Below are positions 13,385 to 20,913 of a stretch of 23,449 nt of DNA, one piece after another (position 1 is the stretch's first letter; every line of letters begins with the position of its first letter). The stretch spans positions 1-23,449 of the forward strand of contig JAHFIK010000016.1 of the NCBI GenBank assembly GCA_023246415.1. Reading direction: 5' to 3'. The notes beneath the pieces are model-generated. The model was not told where the DNA came from. It was given only the letters and a program-made list of their open reading frames with translations, and made no database searches. The DNA comes from Candidatus Uhrbacteria bacterium (GTDB lineage Bacteria; Patescibacteriota; Patescibacteriia; 2-12-FULL-60-25). The position numbers and the translations under genes are program-made.

Positions 13385-14662
13385 TCAATCCACTTTCCTC
13401 GACCTCATTCCTTTCCCTCTTAATTTTCGATGATACGCAATCGCAAACCGGTGCGCCTCATCCCTCACTCTCACAAACAATGCGAGGTGCTCCCCTAGCG
13501 CTTTACAGAGATCCTGATGCGCAGGATCGCAGATGAGATCATTTCGTTTTCGTTCAGCGCCTTTCGCAATTCCAATCACTGGAATGGCGATATCAAGCTC
13601 TCTCAATGTCGCTAACGCGATGTTGACCTGCCCGATTCCCCCATCGATCAATACGAGATCTGGTTTTCGCCAGTCCTGATGCGATCCGGGCCGGAAGCGA
13701 CGGGTCAGCGTCTCCTTAATCGCCGCATAATCATCTGATGATCCGACGACACTCTTGATGCGGAACTTGCGATACTCGGCTTTTGCGGGGGCTCCTTCTT
13801 CAAACACGACCATGGAAGCGACGGTCGATGTGCCGGAAACGTGGGAGATATCATATCCCTCAATCCGACCAAAGACGTTTACGCCCGCCTCCCCGACTTT
13901 AATACGATCAACATCCTCATCCTCGCGTTTCAGCACAGCGATATCTCGAATATGTTCGAGAAACTGGATCTTGTTTCGATAGAAGGCGGCGACTTCGTAT
14001 TTATGCGCGTTCGAGGCCTTCACCATCTCTCGTCGATATGACGCGATGATCCCATCTTTCTTTCCATCGAAGAACCGGATGAGATCTCTAATCGTTTTGC
14101 GATACGCCTTTTTTTCTGCCGTTCCGGTACAGACACCTGGACAGAGTCCGAGATGAACATAGAAGCAGGGCCGTTTCTGCCCAGGGACACACGTCGACCA
14201 TGGAAACACTTTTCGCAAGAGATCGAGGGCGGCGCGAAGGGAGCGCGGGGCTGTGTAGGGACCGAAGATCGCTTGATATGCCTTCTTCGCGTTTGGATCG
14301 AGATCTTTTCCGCGAATGAGCAAGGGACGCGGATACTCATCCTTTGTGATGACCAAATAGAGGAAGCTCTTGTTATCTTTTTCGCGAATGTTGTACTTCG
14401 GCCAGTAGTGCTTGATCAGATTCGCCTCCAAAATCAACGCTTCGATGGCTGTTGATCGTTCAATGTAGTCGATTTTTCGAATCTGACTCACCATCTCCTC
14501 AATTCGTGCGTCGTGCGCCTTTTGGAAATACGAAGAGACACGACGCAGGAGCGACGTGGCTTTCCCGACGTAGATGATCGTCCCCTTGGCGTCTTTCATG
14601 AGATAGACACCGGGAACATCGGGGAGGGATCCATTTTTCACCGTAACCGTGGAAGGAATCAT
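13385..14662 (-). CDS. uvrC: Excinuclease ABC subunit C, lacking the C-terminal HhH region
   Basis: UvrC makes both incisions in nucleotide excision repair. Present are the GIY-YIG nuclease (GVYLMKDAKGTIIYVGKATS), the E-containing IEALILEANLIKHYWPKYNI, and the four-cysteine cluster site STCVPGQKRPCFYVHLGLCP then GVC. A UVR-like helix pair (near EMVKASNAHKYEVAAFYRNK) follows, and then the RNase H-like second nuclease with EGYDISHVSGT, PDLVLIDGGIGQVN and EAHRFAIAYHRKLRGK. The protein stops directly after this last motif, so the tandem helix-hairpin-helix domain is absent (about 425 aa instead of about 600). The ATG at 14662 is preferred: it sits 12 residues before LPDVPGVY and exactly 6 nt after TACAAT. 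An ATG at 14710 with upstream AAGGGGAG is the alternative (441 aa). Confidence 0.93.
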   Translation of the reverse strand: MIPSTVTVKNGSLPDVPGVYLMKDAKGTIIYVGKATSLLRRVSSYFQKAHDARIEEMVSQIRKIDYIERSTAIEALILEANLIKHYWPKYNIREKDNKSFLYLVITKDEYPRPLLIRGKDLDPNAKKAYQAIFGPYTAPRSLRAALDLLRKVFPWSTCVPGQKRPCFYVHLGLCPGVCTGTAEKKAYRKTIRDLIRFFDGKKDGIIASYRREMVKASNAHKYEVAAFYRNKIQFLEHIRDIAVLKREDEDVDRIKVGEAGVNVFGRIEGYDISHVSGTSTVASMVVFEEGAPAKAEYRKFRIKSVVGSSDDYAAIKETLTRRFRPGSHQDWRKPDLVLIDGGIGQVNIALATLRELDIAIPVIGIAKGAERKRNDLICDPAHQDLCKALGEHLALFVRVRDEAHRFAIAYHRKLRGKGMRSRKVD

Positions 14663-14674
14663 GGACGCATTGTA
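14663..14674 (-). promoter_or_regulatory. Possible -10 element for leaderless uvrC transcript
   Basis: TACAAT (14669-14674, minus strand) is followed by exactly 6 nt and the ATG at 14662, the same geometry as at 10583 and 2983. It would lie inside the coding region if the 14710 start is used. Confidence 0.4.
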
Positions 14675-14788
14675 CGGGAATGCGTGGAGATTGCGTAGAG
14701 AGATCCGCATGCCAACTCCCCTTGATCAAATCGCTGTGTTGTGCAACGATCCGCATGCACTTCGAAAATCAAAGAATGGACGTGAATT

Positions 14789-17056
14789 GTGAATCCACGA
14801 AAACCAAAAACCGCCTCTGTTTCGCCATCGTCGCCAAGTCAATCACGACTTCCAAATGTCTACACGGCGCTGAATCGTATCAATATCACGCGATTCAATG
14901 TCGCCGTGATTCGCATGATGCAGTCGAAAAAACTGTTCGACAACGTCACAGCCGAAGAAGCCGTGACGATCACGACCGTCCTTGATCAAATTTTTGGTCC
15001 GCATCGCGTTGATGAGATCTTCCGATTGCGGCCAGCGATTGAGATCCACGGACTTTACGAACGTCGCGAGACGATCACCGATCGTATTGCGAGCATCATG
15101 ACGCACAGCGGTTCTCCGGCAAATCAGCGCTGGCATGAATACGGACTCCAGATGATTGCGGATGCACCGCGGATCGTCCTGATCTCCGCCGAACATTGCC
15201 AGGCGAATCTCAGATCTCTTTCTGATCTGCTGCCTGACATCCAACACCGTCAAACATTTCTGACGACCCATCCGTCGATTCTCTGTTTCGACCCGGTCCT
15301 CTTCTGCGAATTCGCCCACTTTGGCGGCGCGGTTGCGAAGTACGCGAACGAACCTGACCATTGCTGGGAAGATGCGGCGCGTCATTGCGGATGGGACCTC
15401 CACCATCAACAACCACATGCCGTCCTTCCGCGACGCGACGTCGTTTCGACGGAGGTCCAACCTGCCGTCGCCGTCCATCCAGACGAACAAGTGAGTACGC
15501 TGGACTTACAACGACTACTATCCACGGTCCCGGTCGATCTGGCGCATACGATTCTCTGGATGCGTGCTTATGGGCGCCGATACCAAAAGACGCAGAATTT
15601 GGAATTCCTCAAAGATCTCCGAAAACTGCAAGGCATGGGATGGACCGATGAATCCATCGGCGCACTCCTCCGCTCAAAACCATCTACACTTCCGCGCGGC
15701 GATCTTCAGATCATTGCGTCGCTTCAAACATTCCTCCAACAGGAATGCGGCCTCGTGCAATCGCAGGCCGTTGCCCTGCTCGCGGTAAAAACGCGTTGGT
15801 ATGGACAAGCCGTTAAGCTCCTCGCACAAAAACTGCAACGGGCAAACGGGCGAGGTGATTCCATTCCGCAACGCCGACGTCTGCTCGATCTCGCCCCCGA
15901 CGTCCTTTCATTGGGATTAAAGGATATTGAAACGAGATCGGAAGAACTCATCCGATGCGGCATCGATCCATGCGAATATCCGCAAGCGCTCCTGCTCGAA
16001 TCCCCGTCTGTGAATGACTTAGCGAAATTTCGACGCGCGTCATCTCGACCACTCGTATCCGCCGCACCCGTTGCTCGCGCGTCGATTCCAATCGCAACAC
16101 CGCCACCCCCGAATTCGATCCCGGCGCAAGCACAGGTGACACCTCCCGTCCCTCAGCAAATCGCTGACGTTGCGATAGAGACGCCACCACCCCAAGCGGT
16201 TACTGAACCGCCACCGCCAGAACCGCCGCCTCCGATTCACAAAAAATCGCATCTCGATGTCCTGATCGAGTACGGATGGGAACGCGAGGATGCAGAACAA
16301 CATCTCAAACACTTCCCCATCCTGGAGATCGTTCCACCGTCACCGTTCGAAGCCTCGGTCCGATCGTTTCACCAGCACCTCGGTCTCTTCGGAAAACCGT
16401 TTACCGATGCACTGACCGTTGCGCTTCAGAATCTCGACGAGGCCAAACGACGGATCTGTACACGATGGAATATCGAATACCCTCCAGACCCCTCAATGCG
16501 TCTTGAGAGCCCAGACGCACAGGAATGCATCCGGAGCGTCTACGACATCGTCATCCTGGGACCAAGCGAAGGCGGTGCGGAAACAACAGTCAGTGATTCG
16601 ATCCGTGCCCTCCAGCACTACGGACTAAATCCCAAAGAGACATTCCTCACATTTCCGGAGCTCCTCTTCAACGATTGTCGTGCCCTACGCAACGCCCATC
16701 GGCTGTGTCGAATCTACAAGATTCCAAGCAGCGTCATGGGAATCAACATCGCTGAATCGAAACCAACGCATAGGGATGCGAGATGCCTCCTCTTCGAAAA
16801 ATTTGAGGTCATCTCTCAAATCCTCAACGAGCAGCGTCGAGTCCTTAGCCTCGTTCCTGTTGAAGGCGAATCCGCTGAATGTGTTGACGCTTCCCTCAAC
16901 TGGACGCTCGCATTCACGCCCATTCCCCTCCTCAAACGCCGGATGTCCGCGATCAGTTCGCTTTCCTCAAACGCGAGTAAGCGACATGTCATCACGTCCA
17001 TCCACGTCCCGAGTGATGCGGCGTTCGCCAGCGTGATCAACGAGTATCGCGTCTAG
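14789..17056 (+). CDS. Large mTERF-like helical-repeat protein with proline-rich linker
   Basis: The 755-aa protein has no named bacterial family that I recognise. It carries repeated units of the form G-hydrophobic, about 8-10 residues, then L-x3-P-x-h-L, as in mTERF repeats. Examples are GMGWTDESIGALLRSKPSTL (about 283), CGIDPCEYPQALLLESPSV (about 389), YGWEREDAEQHLKHFPILEI (about 495) and YGLNPKETFLTFPELLFND (about 610). Proline-to-proline distances of 35-36 residues (APRIVLI to HPSILCF; APDVLSL to ESPSV; FPELLF to SKPTH) match that repeat length. A Pro-rich linker (about 425-486, e.g. PPPPEPPPPIHKK) separates two helical halves. No signal peptide or TM is seen. The GTG start at 14789 follows an in-frame stop two codons earlier, with a poor Shine-Dalgarno. 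A nucleic-acid-binding role is inferred only from the repeat type. Confidence 0.8.
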   Translation: MNPRKPKTASVSPSSPSQSRLPNVYTALNRINITRFNVAVIRMMQSKKLFDNVTAEEAVTITTVLDQIFGPHRVDEIFRLRPAIEIHGLYERRETITDRIASIMTHSGSPANQRWHEYGLQMIADAPRIVLISAEHCQANLRSLSDLLPDIQHRQTFLTTHPSILCFDPVLFCEFAHFGGAVAKYANEPDHCWEDAARHCGWDLHHQQPHAVLPRRDVVSTEVQPAVAVHPDEQVSTLDLQRLLSTVPVDLAHTILWMRAYGRRYQKTQNLEFLKDLRKLQGMGWTDESIGALLRSKPSTLPRGDLQIIASLQTFLQQECGLVQSQAVALLAVKTRWYGQAVKLLAQKLQRANGRGDSIPQRRRLLDLAPDVLSLGLKDIETRSEELIRCGIDPCEYPQALLLESPSVNDLAKFRRASSRPLVSAAPVARASIPIATPPPPNSIPAQAQVTPPVPQQIADVAIETPPPQAVTEPPPPEPPPPIHKKSHLDVLIEYGWEREDAEQHLKHFPILEIVPPSPFEASVRSFHQHLGLFGKPFTDALTVALQNLDEAKRRICTRWNIEYPPDPSMRLESPDAQECIRSVYDIVILGPSEGGAETTVSDSIRALQHYGLNPKETFLTFPELLFNDCRALRNAHRLCRIYKIPSSVMGINIAESKPTHRDARCLLFEKFEVISQILNEQRRVLSLVPVEGESAECVDASLNWTLAFTPIPLLKRRMSAISSLSSNASKRHVITSIHVPSDAAFASVINEYRV

Positions 17057-17083
17057 CGTTTGCCACACAGATCCCCTCTACCT

Positions 17084-17111
17084 CGCCCCGGATTCAACAG
17101 AATCCGGGGCG
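17084..17111 (+). terminator. Hairpin after mTERF-like gene (CCCCGGATT family)
   Basis: A perfect 11-bp stem CGCCCCGGATT/AATCCGGGGCG has a 6-nt loop, 27 nt past the stop. No T-run follows directly; GTTT comes 6 nt later. The stem sequence is shared with the hairpins at 17991 and 20811. Confidence 0.65.
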
Positions 17112-17129
17112 ACATCGTTTCAAGCTGTC

Positions 17130-17158
17130 TTGACAATCCGACCGCATCCTGCTTGAAT
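17130..17158 (+). promoter_or_regulatory. Promoter TTGACA-17-TTGAAT
   Basis: A perfect -35 TTGACA (17130-17135) is followed by a 17-nt spacer and -10 TTGAAT (17153-17158). A leader of about 55 nt leads to the GTG at 17221 with its AAGGAG Shine-Dalgarno. Confidence 0.7.
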
Positions 17159-17220
17159 CTTATTTCGATTGTCCCGGAAGCCCCTTTCAAAATGTAACTA
17201 TCCAGACAAGGAGATCCTTC

Positions 17221-17952
17221 GTGAACGACACTCTCAACTCCATGCTCGTCTCGATCCTCACCGCCGGAGCCATTGCGCTGTTAGCGGTGAATTACCGGTG
17301 TCCGCAATTGTTTGCGCAACTCAGCCGGTCGGACAAAAAACGCGCCATGCAGACCGGACGATATCTTCGTGCGCTAAAGATCTATACGGATGTTTGCCGA
17401 TTATTCGAGGACACGTTCAAGCGCGTCGATGCGCTCAAACGCACGAGCTCCATCGAGGTATGGAGACCGCTTGAGCTCATGATTGGCGATTGCCATTTCA
17501 ATGAAATCCGACGTCTTGGCAGTGAACTGCGGTCAGCCCACGACGCCGGTGATCATTCCATGGTCAACGAGTGTCTAACCCTCCTCCTCTTTCATCGACA
17601 GTCAATCCATGGACTCTCTGAAATCGTTCAAGCCGTTGCGACCACGTCTGAACAAAAGCGCGCAACGAGCATCGCGACGCTTGCGAGCATTCGATCAGAC
17701 ATCCTCCTTATTGCGAACACCGATGGAATGACGAATGCGGACAAAGAAACGCGTGATGCCTATACCGGTTTCTTCGAAGCAATCAAAGACATCATCGAGC
17801 CCCCCGCAGATGCAAGCGATGAGGCCTGGCAAACGTTTATCAGAAACGTGAGAGAAGCCGATCGCCTCCTCGAAAGCATCAAAACACGCGTCGCGGTCAC
17901 CGAAGCGATTACCGAGTTCAAAGACATTGGCGACTCGCTTGTCGTGTCGTAA
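17221..17952 (+). CDS. Single-TM protein, paralogue of the protein at 20033-20785
   Basis: The 243-aa protein has no recognised family. An N-terminal membrane helix (about 7-24, SMLVSILTAGAIALLAVN) is followed by a largely helical cytoplasmic or outer domain. It is clearly paralogous to the 20033 product. Shared blocks are VWRPLELMIGDCHFNE versus VWQPLQLQLGECGFIE, and WQTFIRNVREADRLLESIKT then RVAV versus WATFIKEARTAKRHLSAIQI then RVAL. The GTG start is fixed by AAGGAG seven bases upstream. It has its own TTGACA promoter and ends in a CCCCGGAT-type terminator, so it is probably a single-gene transcript. The function is unknown; the layout resembles a membrane-tethered helical scaffold. Confidence 0.85.
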   Translation: MNDTLNSMLVSILTAGAIALLAVNYRCPQLFAQLSRSDKKRAMQTGRYLRALKIYTDVCRLFEDTFKRVDALKRTSSIEVWRPLELMIGDCHFNEIRRLGSELRSAHDAGDHSMVNECLTLLLFHRQSIHGLSEIVQAVATTSEQKRATSIATLASIRSDILLIANTDGMTNADKETRDAYTGFFEAIKDIIEPPADASDEAWQTFIRNVREADRLLESIKTRVAVTEAITEFKDIGDSLVVS

Positions 17953-17990
17953 CGGATGATCTCCGGTCGCCATTGTCCCTTCCCTGCCCC

Positions 17991-18026
17991 GCCCCGGATC
18001 CATCAGAATCCGGGGCGCAGTGTTTT
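17991..18026 (+). terminator. Intrinsic terminator after the first paralogue
   Basis: A GCCCCGGAT/ATCCGGGGC-type stem (17991-18016, one internal mismatch) is followed by TTTTT at 18022-18026. It lies 39 nt past the stop. Confidence 0.85.
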
Positions 18027-18031
18027 TGGGG

Positions 18032-18107
18032 GGAAGGAATTTGGAATTTAGAATTTGGAATTTGGATCCGGATCCAAATTCCAAATTCTAAATTCCAAAT
18101 TCCTTCC
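18032..18107. repeat. 76-bp perfect palindrome with no loop
   Basis: Every base of 18032-18069 is complementary to 18070-18107. The arms are built of AATTTGG/AATTTAG units (imperfect 7-8 base repeats) and the centre is GGATCCGGATCC. It lies between the terminator of the first paralogue and the helicase gene. It is AT-rich, unlike its surroundings. Confidence 0.95.
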
Positions 18108-18157
18108 GCCGCCCCCCACATTCCCCTCCTCCCAATCTTCCGCTACGCTAGCGCTTC

Positions 18158-19732
18158 ATGCTTTCCAGTGAGATCGAACGGAACGAACATTTTCTCGAAG
18201 GCCTTCGTCTGATGACCGAGGGCAAGGCGTTTACGTTTATCACCGGCCGCGCCGGGACGGGAAAAAGCACCCTCCTTCAGTGCTTTTTGAATGAGACGCA
18301 TCTCATGATCCCCGTCCTCGCGCCAACCGGTGTCGCGGCATTAAACGTTGAAGGTGAAACGATTCATTCCTTCTTTCGATTTGCTCCGGGGATCACGGTG
18401 AAAGACGCCGAGCATATCGGGATCACCAAACGCGGCGACAAGCTCTATAAGAAACTCGATGCGATCATCATCGACGAAATCTCCATGGTCCGTGCCGACC
18501 TGATGGATTGCATCGACGCATTCCTGCGCGCCTGTCGAAAATCAAAGCGCCCGTTTGGCGGGATTCGGATCATCGCGATCGGTGATCTGTACCAGCTTCC
18601 ACCAGTTGTGAATTCCGCAGAGCGAGACGCGTTTAAGCTGGCATATGACTCTCCGTACTTCTTTGCCTCGCGTGCCTTTCGAACGCTCCTCGCCGAAGGC
18701 GATGTTTCATTTTTGGAATTAGAGACCGTGTATCGCCAAAAAGATCCCACATTCGTGTCGCTCCTGAACGCGGTTCGGAATCGCACGGTGACGAGTACGG
18801 ATCTGAAGCCGCTCTACTCACGCGCCAAGATGCCGCACCCGGACGCGATCATTTTGACGCCAACGAATGATGCCGCGAACGCGACAAATGAAGAGCGACT
18901 TGATGCGCTCCCAGGGGAAGCAGTCATTTTTACGTCAGAGGCTCGCGGAGAATTCCCAAAGAAGGACATGCCTACGGATGAACGTTTGCACCTCAAGAAA
19001 GGCGCACGCGTCATGTGCATTGCGAACGACCAGCGTGGACGATATGTAAACGGATCACTGGCGATGGTGACGGGATTTTTTACAGACGAGCAAGGAAATC
19101 AGTGCGTCGACATCCAACTCGACAGCGGTCCGGAGATTTCCATTGAACCGCGCACGTGGACGCTCTATCGCAGTACCTACAACAAGAAAGAAAAACAGCT
19201 TGATCAAGAAAAGCTTGGGAGCTTTACACAAATCCCCTTGCGACTCGCGTGGGCCGTCACGATCCACAAGAGCCAAGGAAAATCTTTTGATCGCGTCACG
19301 CTTGATCTTGGGAACGGCGCATTCGCGGCCGGACAAACGTACGTCGCATTAAGTCGCTGTCGCACATTGGAGGGACTAACGCTTGTGAAGCCGCTCACCA
19401 CCTCGCAAATCCGATTAGATTACGCGGTGATGCGATTCCTCACGAAACTTCAATACGCGCTTTCAGGACGCGAGATGTCGACGGATGAAAAAGTCGCCCT
19501 CCTCAAGAACGCCGCATTCGAACGACGCACGCTGGAGATGACGTACCTCAGTGTCAACGATGAACGGACCACCCGGAGAATCAAACCACGGTCGGTCAGT
19601 GAAGATGAATTCGAAGGGCATCATTTTCTGGCACTGCGCGCGTACTGCTTTTTAAGAAAAGGAGAACGACGATTTAATGTGGACCGGATTCTTGAATTGA
19701 AGGAAGTTGAGAGTGAGGAGATCGCGACGTAA
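18158..19732 (+). CDS. Pif1/RecD-like SF1B helicase with C-terminal WYL domain
   Basis: Pif1 helicases unwind DNA 5' to 3' at forks and structured DNA. The 524-aa protein has Walker A FITGRAGTGKST (about 27-38), motif Ia APTGVAALNVEGETIHSFF, Walker B IIIDEISMVRADLMD (about 102-116), GDLYQLPPVV (about 142-151), YRQKDP (about 191), VTIHKSQGKSFDRV (about 366) and YVALSRCRTLEGLTLV (about 394). The last 80 residues look like a WYL domain: FERRTLEMTYLS, then RRIKPRSVSEDE, then FNVDRILELK. WYL domains bind nucleic acid or ligands, and a Pif1-WYL protein is known from Thermotoga elfii. The ATG at 18158 has no Shine-Dalgarno. The gene follows the 76-bp palindrome and precedes element F. Confidence 0.93.
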   Translation: MLSSEIERNEHFLEGLRLMTEGKAFTFITGRAGTGKSTLLQCFLNETHLMIPVLAPTGVAALNVEGETIHSFFRFAPGITVKDAEHIGITKRGDKLYKKLDAIIIDEISMVRADLMDCIDAFLRACRKSKRPFGGIRIIAIGDLYQLPPVVNSAERDAFKLAYDSPYFFASRAFRTLLAEGDVSFLELETVYRQKDPTFVSLLNAVRNRTVTSTDLKPLYSRAKMPHPDAIILTPTNDAANATNEERLDALPGEAVIFTSEARGEFPKKDMPTDERLHLKKGARVMCIANDQRGRYVNGSLAMVTGFFTDEQGNQCVDIQLDSGPEISIEPRTWTLYRSTYNKKEKQLDQEKLGSFTQIPLRLAWAVTIHKSQGKSFDRVTLDLGNGAFAAGQTYVALSRCRTLEGLTLVKPLTTSQIRLDYAVMRFLTKLQYALSGREMSTDEKVALLKNAAFERRTLEMTYLSVNDERTTRRIKPRSVSEDEFEGHHFLALRAYCFLRKGERRFNVDRILELKEVESEEIAT

Positions 19733-19768
19733 TAGAATAAGCCGCGCTACTCTCAACGGCATTTTTTG

Positions 19769-19891
19769 CACTTTCCCGAGGAGTCCGCGACGAGGGATCC
19801 CTTAGAAAAGACTCTTACCAGAGAAGTTGCAACTTCTAGATCCAAACCCTGCTTCAAAGGGATCCCTCGTCGCGGACTCCTCGGGAAAGTG
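19769..19891. repeat. REPIN-like inverted repeat, family 1, element F
   Basis: Perfect 35-nt arms (19769-19803 and 19857-19891) surround a 53-nt centre. The centre holds a 16-bp palindrome AGAAGTTGCAACTTCT (19822-19837). The variable dinucleotide in the arm is CG. The reversed centre resembles that of element G. The element starts 36 nt past the helicase stop. Confidence 0.92.
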
Positions 19892-19920
19892 ACTAAAGAA
19901 GGCTTTCACAATGTACGAGC

Positions 19921-19988
19921 CCGATAGGCGAACCGCCTATCCACCCCACTTGACAAACCTGCAAAAATAGAGTGAACTCGCCTATCGG
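19921..19988 (+). promoter_or_regulatory. Three-part inverted repeat that allows two alternative hairpins
   Basis: CCGATAGGCG (19921-19930) can pair with CGCCTATC 4 nt downstream (19934-19941) or with CGCCTATCGG at 19979-19988. The second partner overlaps the expected start of transcription of the next gene, and the TTGACA -35 lies between the two partners. Confidence 0.5.
19950..19978 (+). promoter_or_regulatory. Possible promoter TTGACA-17-TGAACT
   Basis: A perfect -35 TTGACA (19950-19955) has a 17-nt spacer and a weak -10 TGAACT (19973-19978). It is placed about 50 nt before the GTG at 20033, as for the paralogue at 17221. Confidence 0.5.
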
Positions 19989-20032
19989 CTGCCCCAGTTT
20001 TTCTTTCAAAATATCAGATCGGGAGAATACAC

Positions 20033-20785
20033 GTGCACAGCAACATCACCCCCCTCGCCCTCAGTTTTCTGACGGTTTCCGTCATGCTCTACGTGGTCAT
20101 TAAAATCAACACAGCGTTCACCCGCCTCAAGAATCGATTCGATGACCTAACCAACGCGGTCGCGTCTCCAACCCGTGCCGACGAACTTTGTGAGGAGGCG
20201 TTCGGGCTCCTTTCGGCACTCGTCAGACGATTCGATGCCATGAGGAAGACGCATCCAGAGCACGTCTGGCAACCGCTTCAATTACAGCTCGGAGAATGCG
20301 GCTTCATCGAGCTCCAATCTCTGAAAACAGAATGCCATTCCGCCGCGACCCATCACAGATTCAATCGGGTCGTGACGTACCTGGCTCGTATGGAGCATCT
20401 CGTCCAGTTCATCAGGAATCTCGACGAGAACTCCGCATCCATTGCGATGACAGATGAAGCGCGTCGGTTGACAAGCATGGCGATTCGCCATGACGTCGAC
20501 AACGCGCTCAAGCGAATGGATAATTCTGGACTTTTGCGCCACGTCGATACTGAAACGCTCAATGACTACAGATGGCTCATCGAGTTCTGCAAAGAGAGTC
20601 GTCAGCCACAACCGGACGACGATCAGGCCAAATGGGCAACGTTCATCAAAGAGGCTCGCACAGCCAAGCGCCATCTGAGCGCCATTCAAATACGCGTCGC
20701 GTTGGATGACACTGAGTATGAAAATCGTTCTAAAAACTGGAATGATCCCCCTGAGGCATTCTCCCAAGTGGATTCTGACGCATAA
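20033..20785 (+). CDS. Single-TM protein, paralogue of the protein at 17221-17952
   Basis: The 250-aa protein has an N-terminal membrane helix (about 5-25, ITPLALSFLTVSVMLYVVIK) and then helical sequence rich in charged residues. It shares length, layout and two conserved blocks with the 17221 product (VWQPLQLQLGECGFIELQ; WATFIKEARTAKRHLSAIQI). In both, the first block is followed about 15-20 residues later by the hydrophobic run YLARMEHLVQFI or its equivalent. The GTG start has GGGAG eight bases upstream. It has its own promoter-like TTGACA and a CCCCGGATTC terminator. No catalytic motif is seen, and the function is unknown. The two copies flank the Pif1-WYL gene, consistent with duplication of a whole promoter-gene-terminator unit. 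Confidence 0.85.
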   Translation: MHSNITPLALSFLTVSVMLYVVIKINTAFTRLKNRFDDLTNAVASPTRADELCEEAFGLLSALVRRFDAMRKTHPEHVWQPLQLQLGECGFIELQSLKTECHSAATHHRFNRVVTYLARMEHLVQFIRNLDENSASIAMTDEARRLTSMAIRHDVDNALKRMDNSGLLRHVDTETLNDYRWLIEFCKESRQPQPDDDQAKWATFIKEARTAKRHLSAIQIRVALDDTEYENRSKNWNDPPEAFSQVDSDA

Positions 20786-20810
20786 GCGTCCTGGCTCCTT
20801 CCCAAACACT

Positions 20811-20851
20811 CACCCCGGATTCGTTCTTGAATCCGGGGTGAAGCAGTTTTT
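20811..20851 (+). terminator. Intrinsic terminator after the second paralogue
   Basis: A perfect 12-bp stem CACCCCGGATTC/GAATCCGGGGTG (20811-20840) has a 6-nt loop. AAGCAG and TTTTT (20847-20851) follow. It is nearly the same module as at 17991-18026. Confidence 0.88.
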
Positions 20852-20913
20852 GGGAATCTTGAGGCTCATGACACCCCTACCTATGTCATCAATATTGAGA
20901 GACCTCTATGAGT

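Noticed and set aside
14843..15490. Minus-strand ORF of 215 codons opposite the mTERF-like gene
   Set aside because: It lies entirely inside the 755-codon plus-strand gene and shows no domain; the plus-strand product has clear repeats.
17973..18212. Short ORFs over the 76-bp palindrome on both strands
   Set aside because: The similar peptides on both strands come only from the palindrome being read in two directions.
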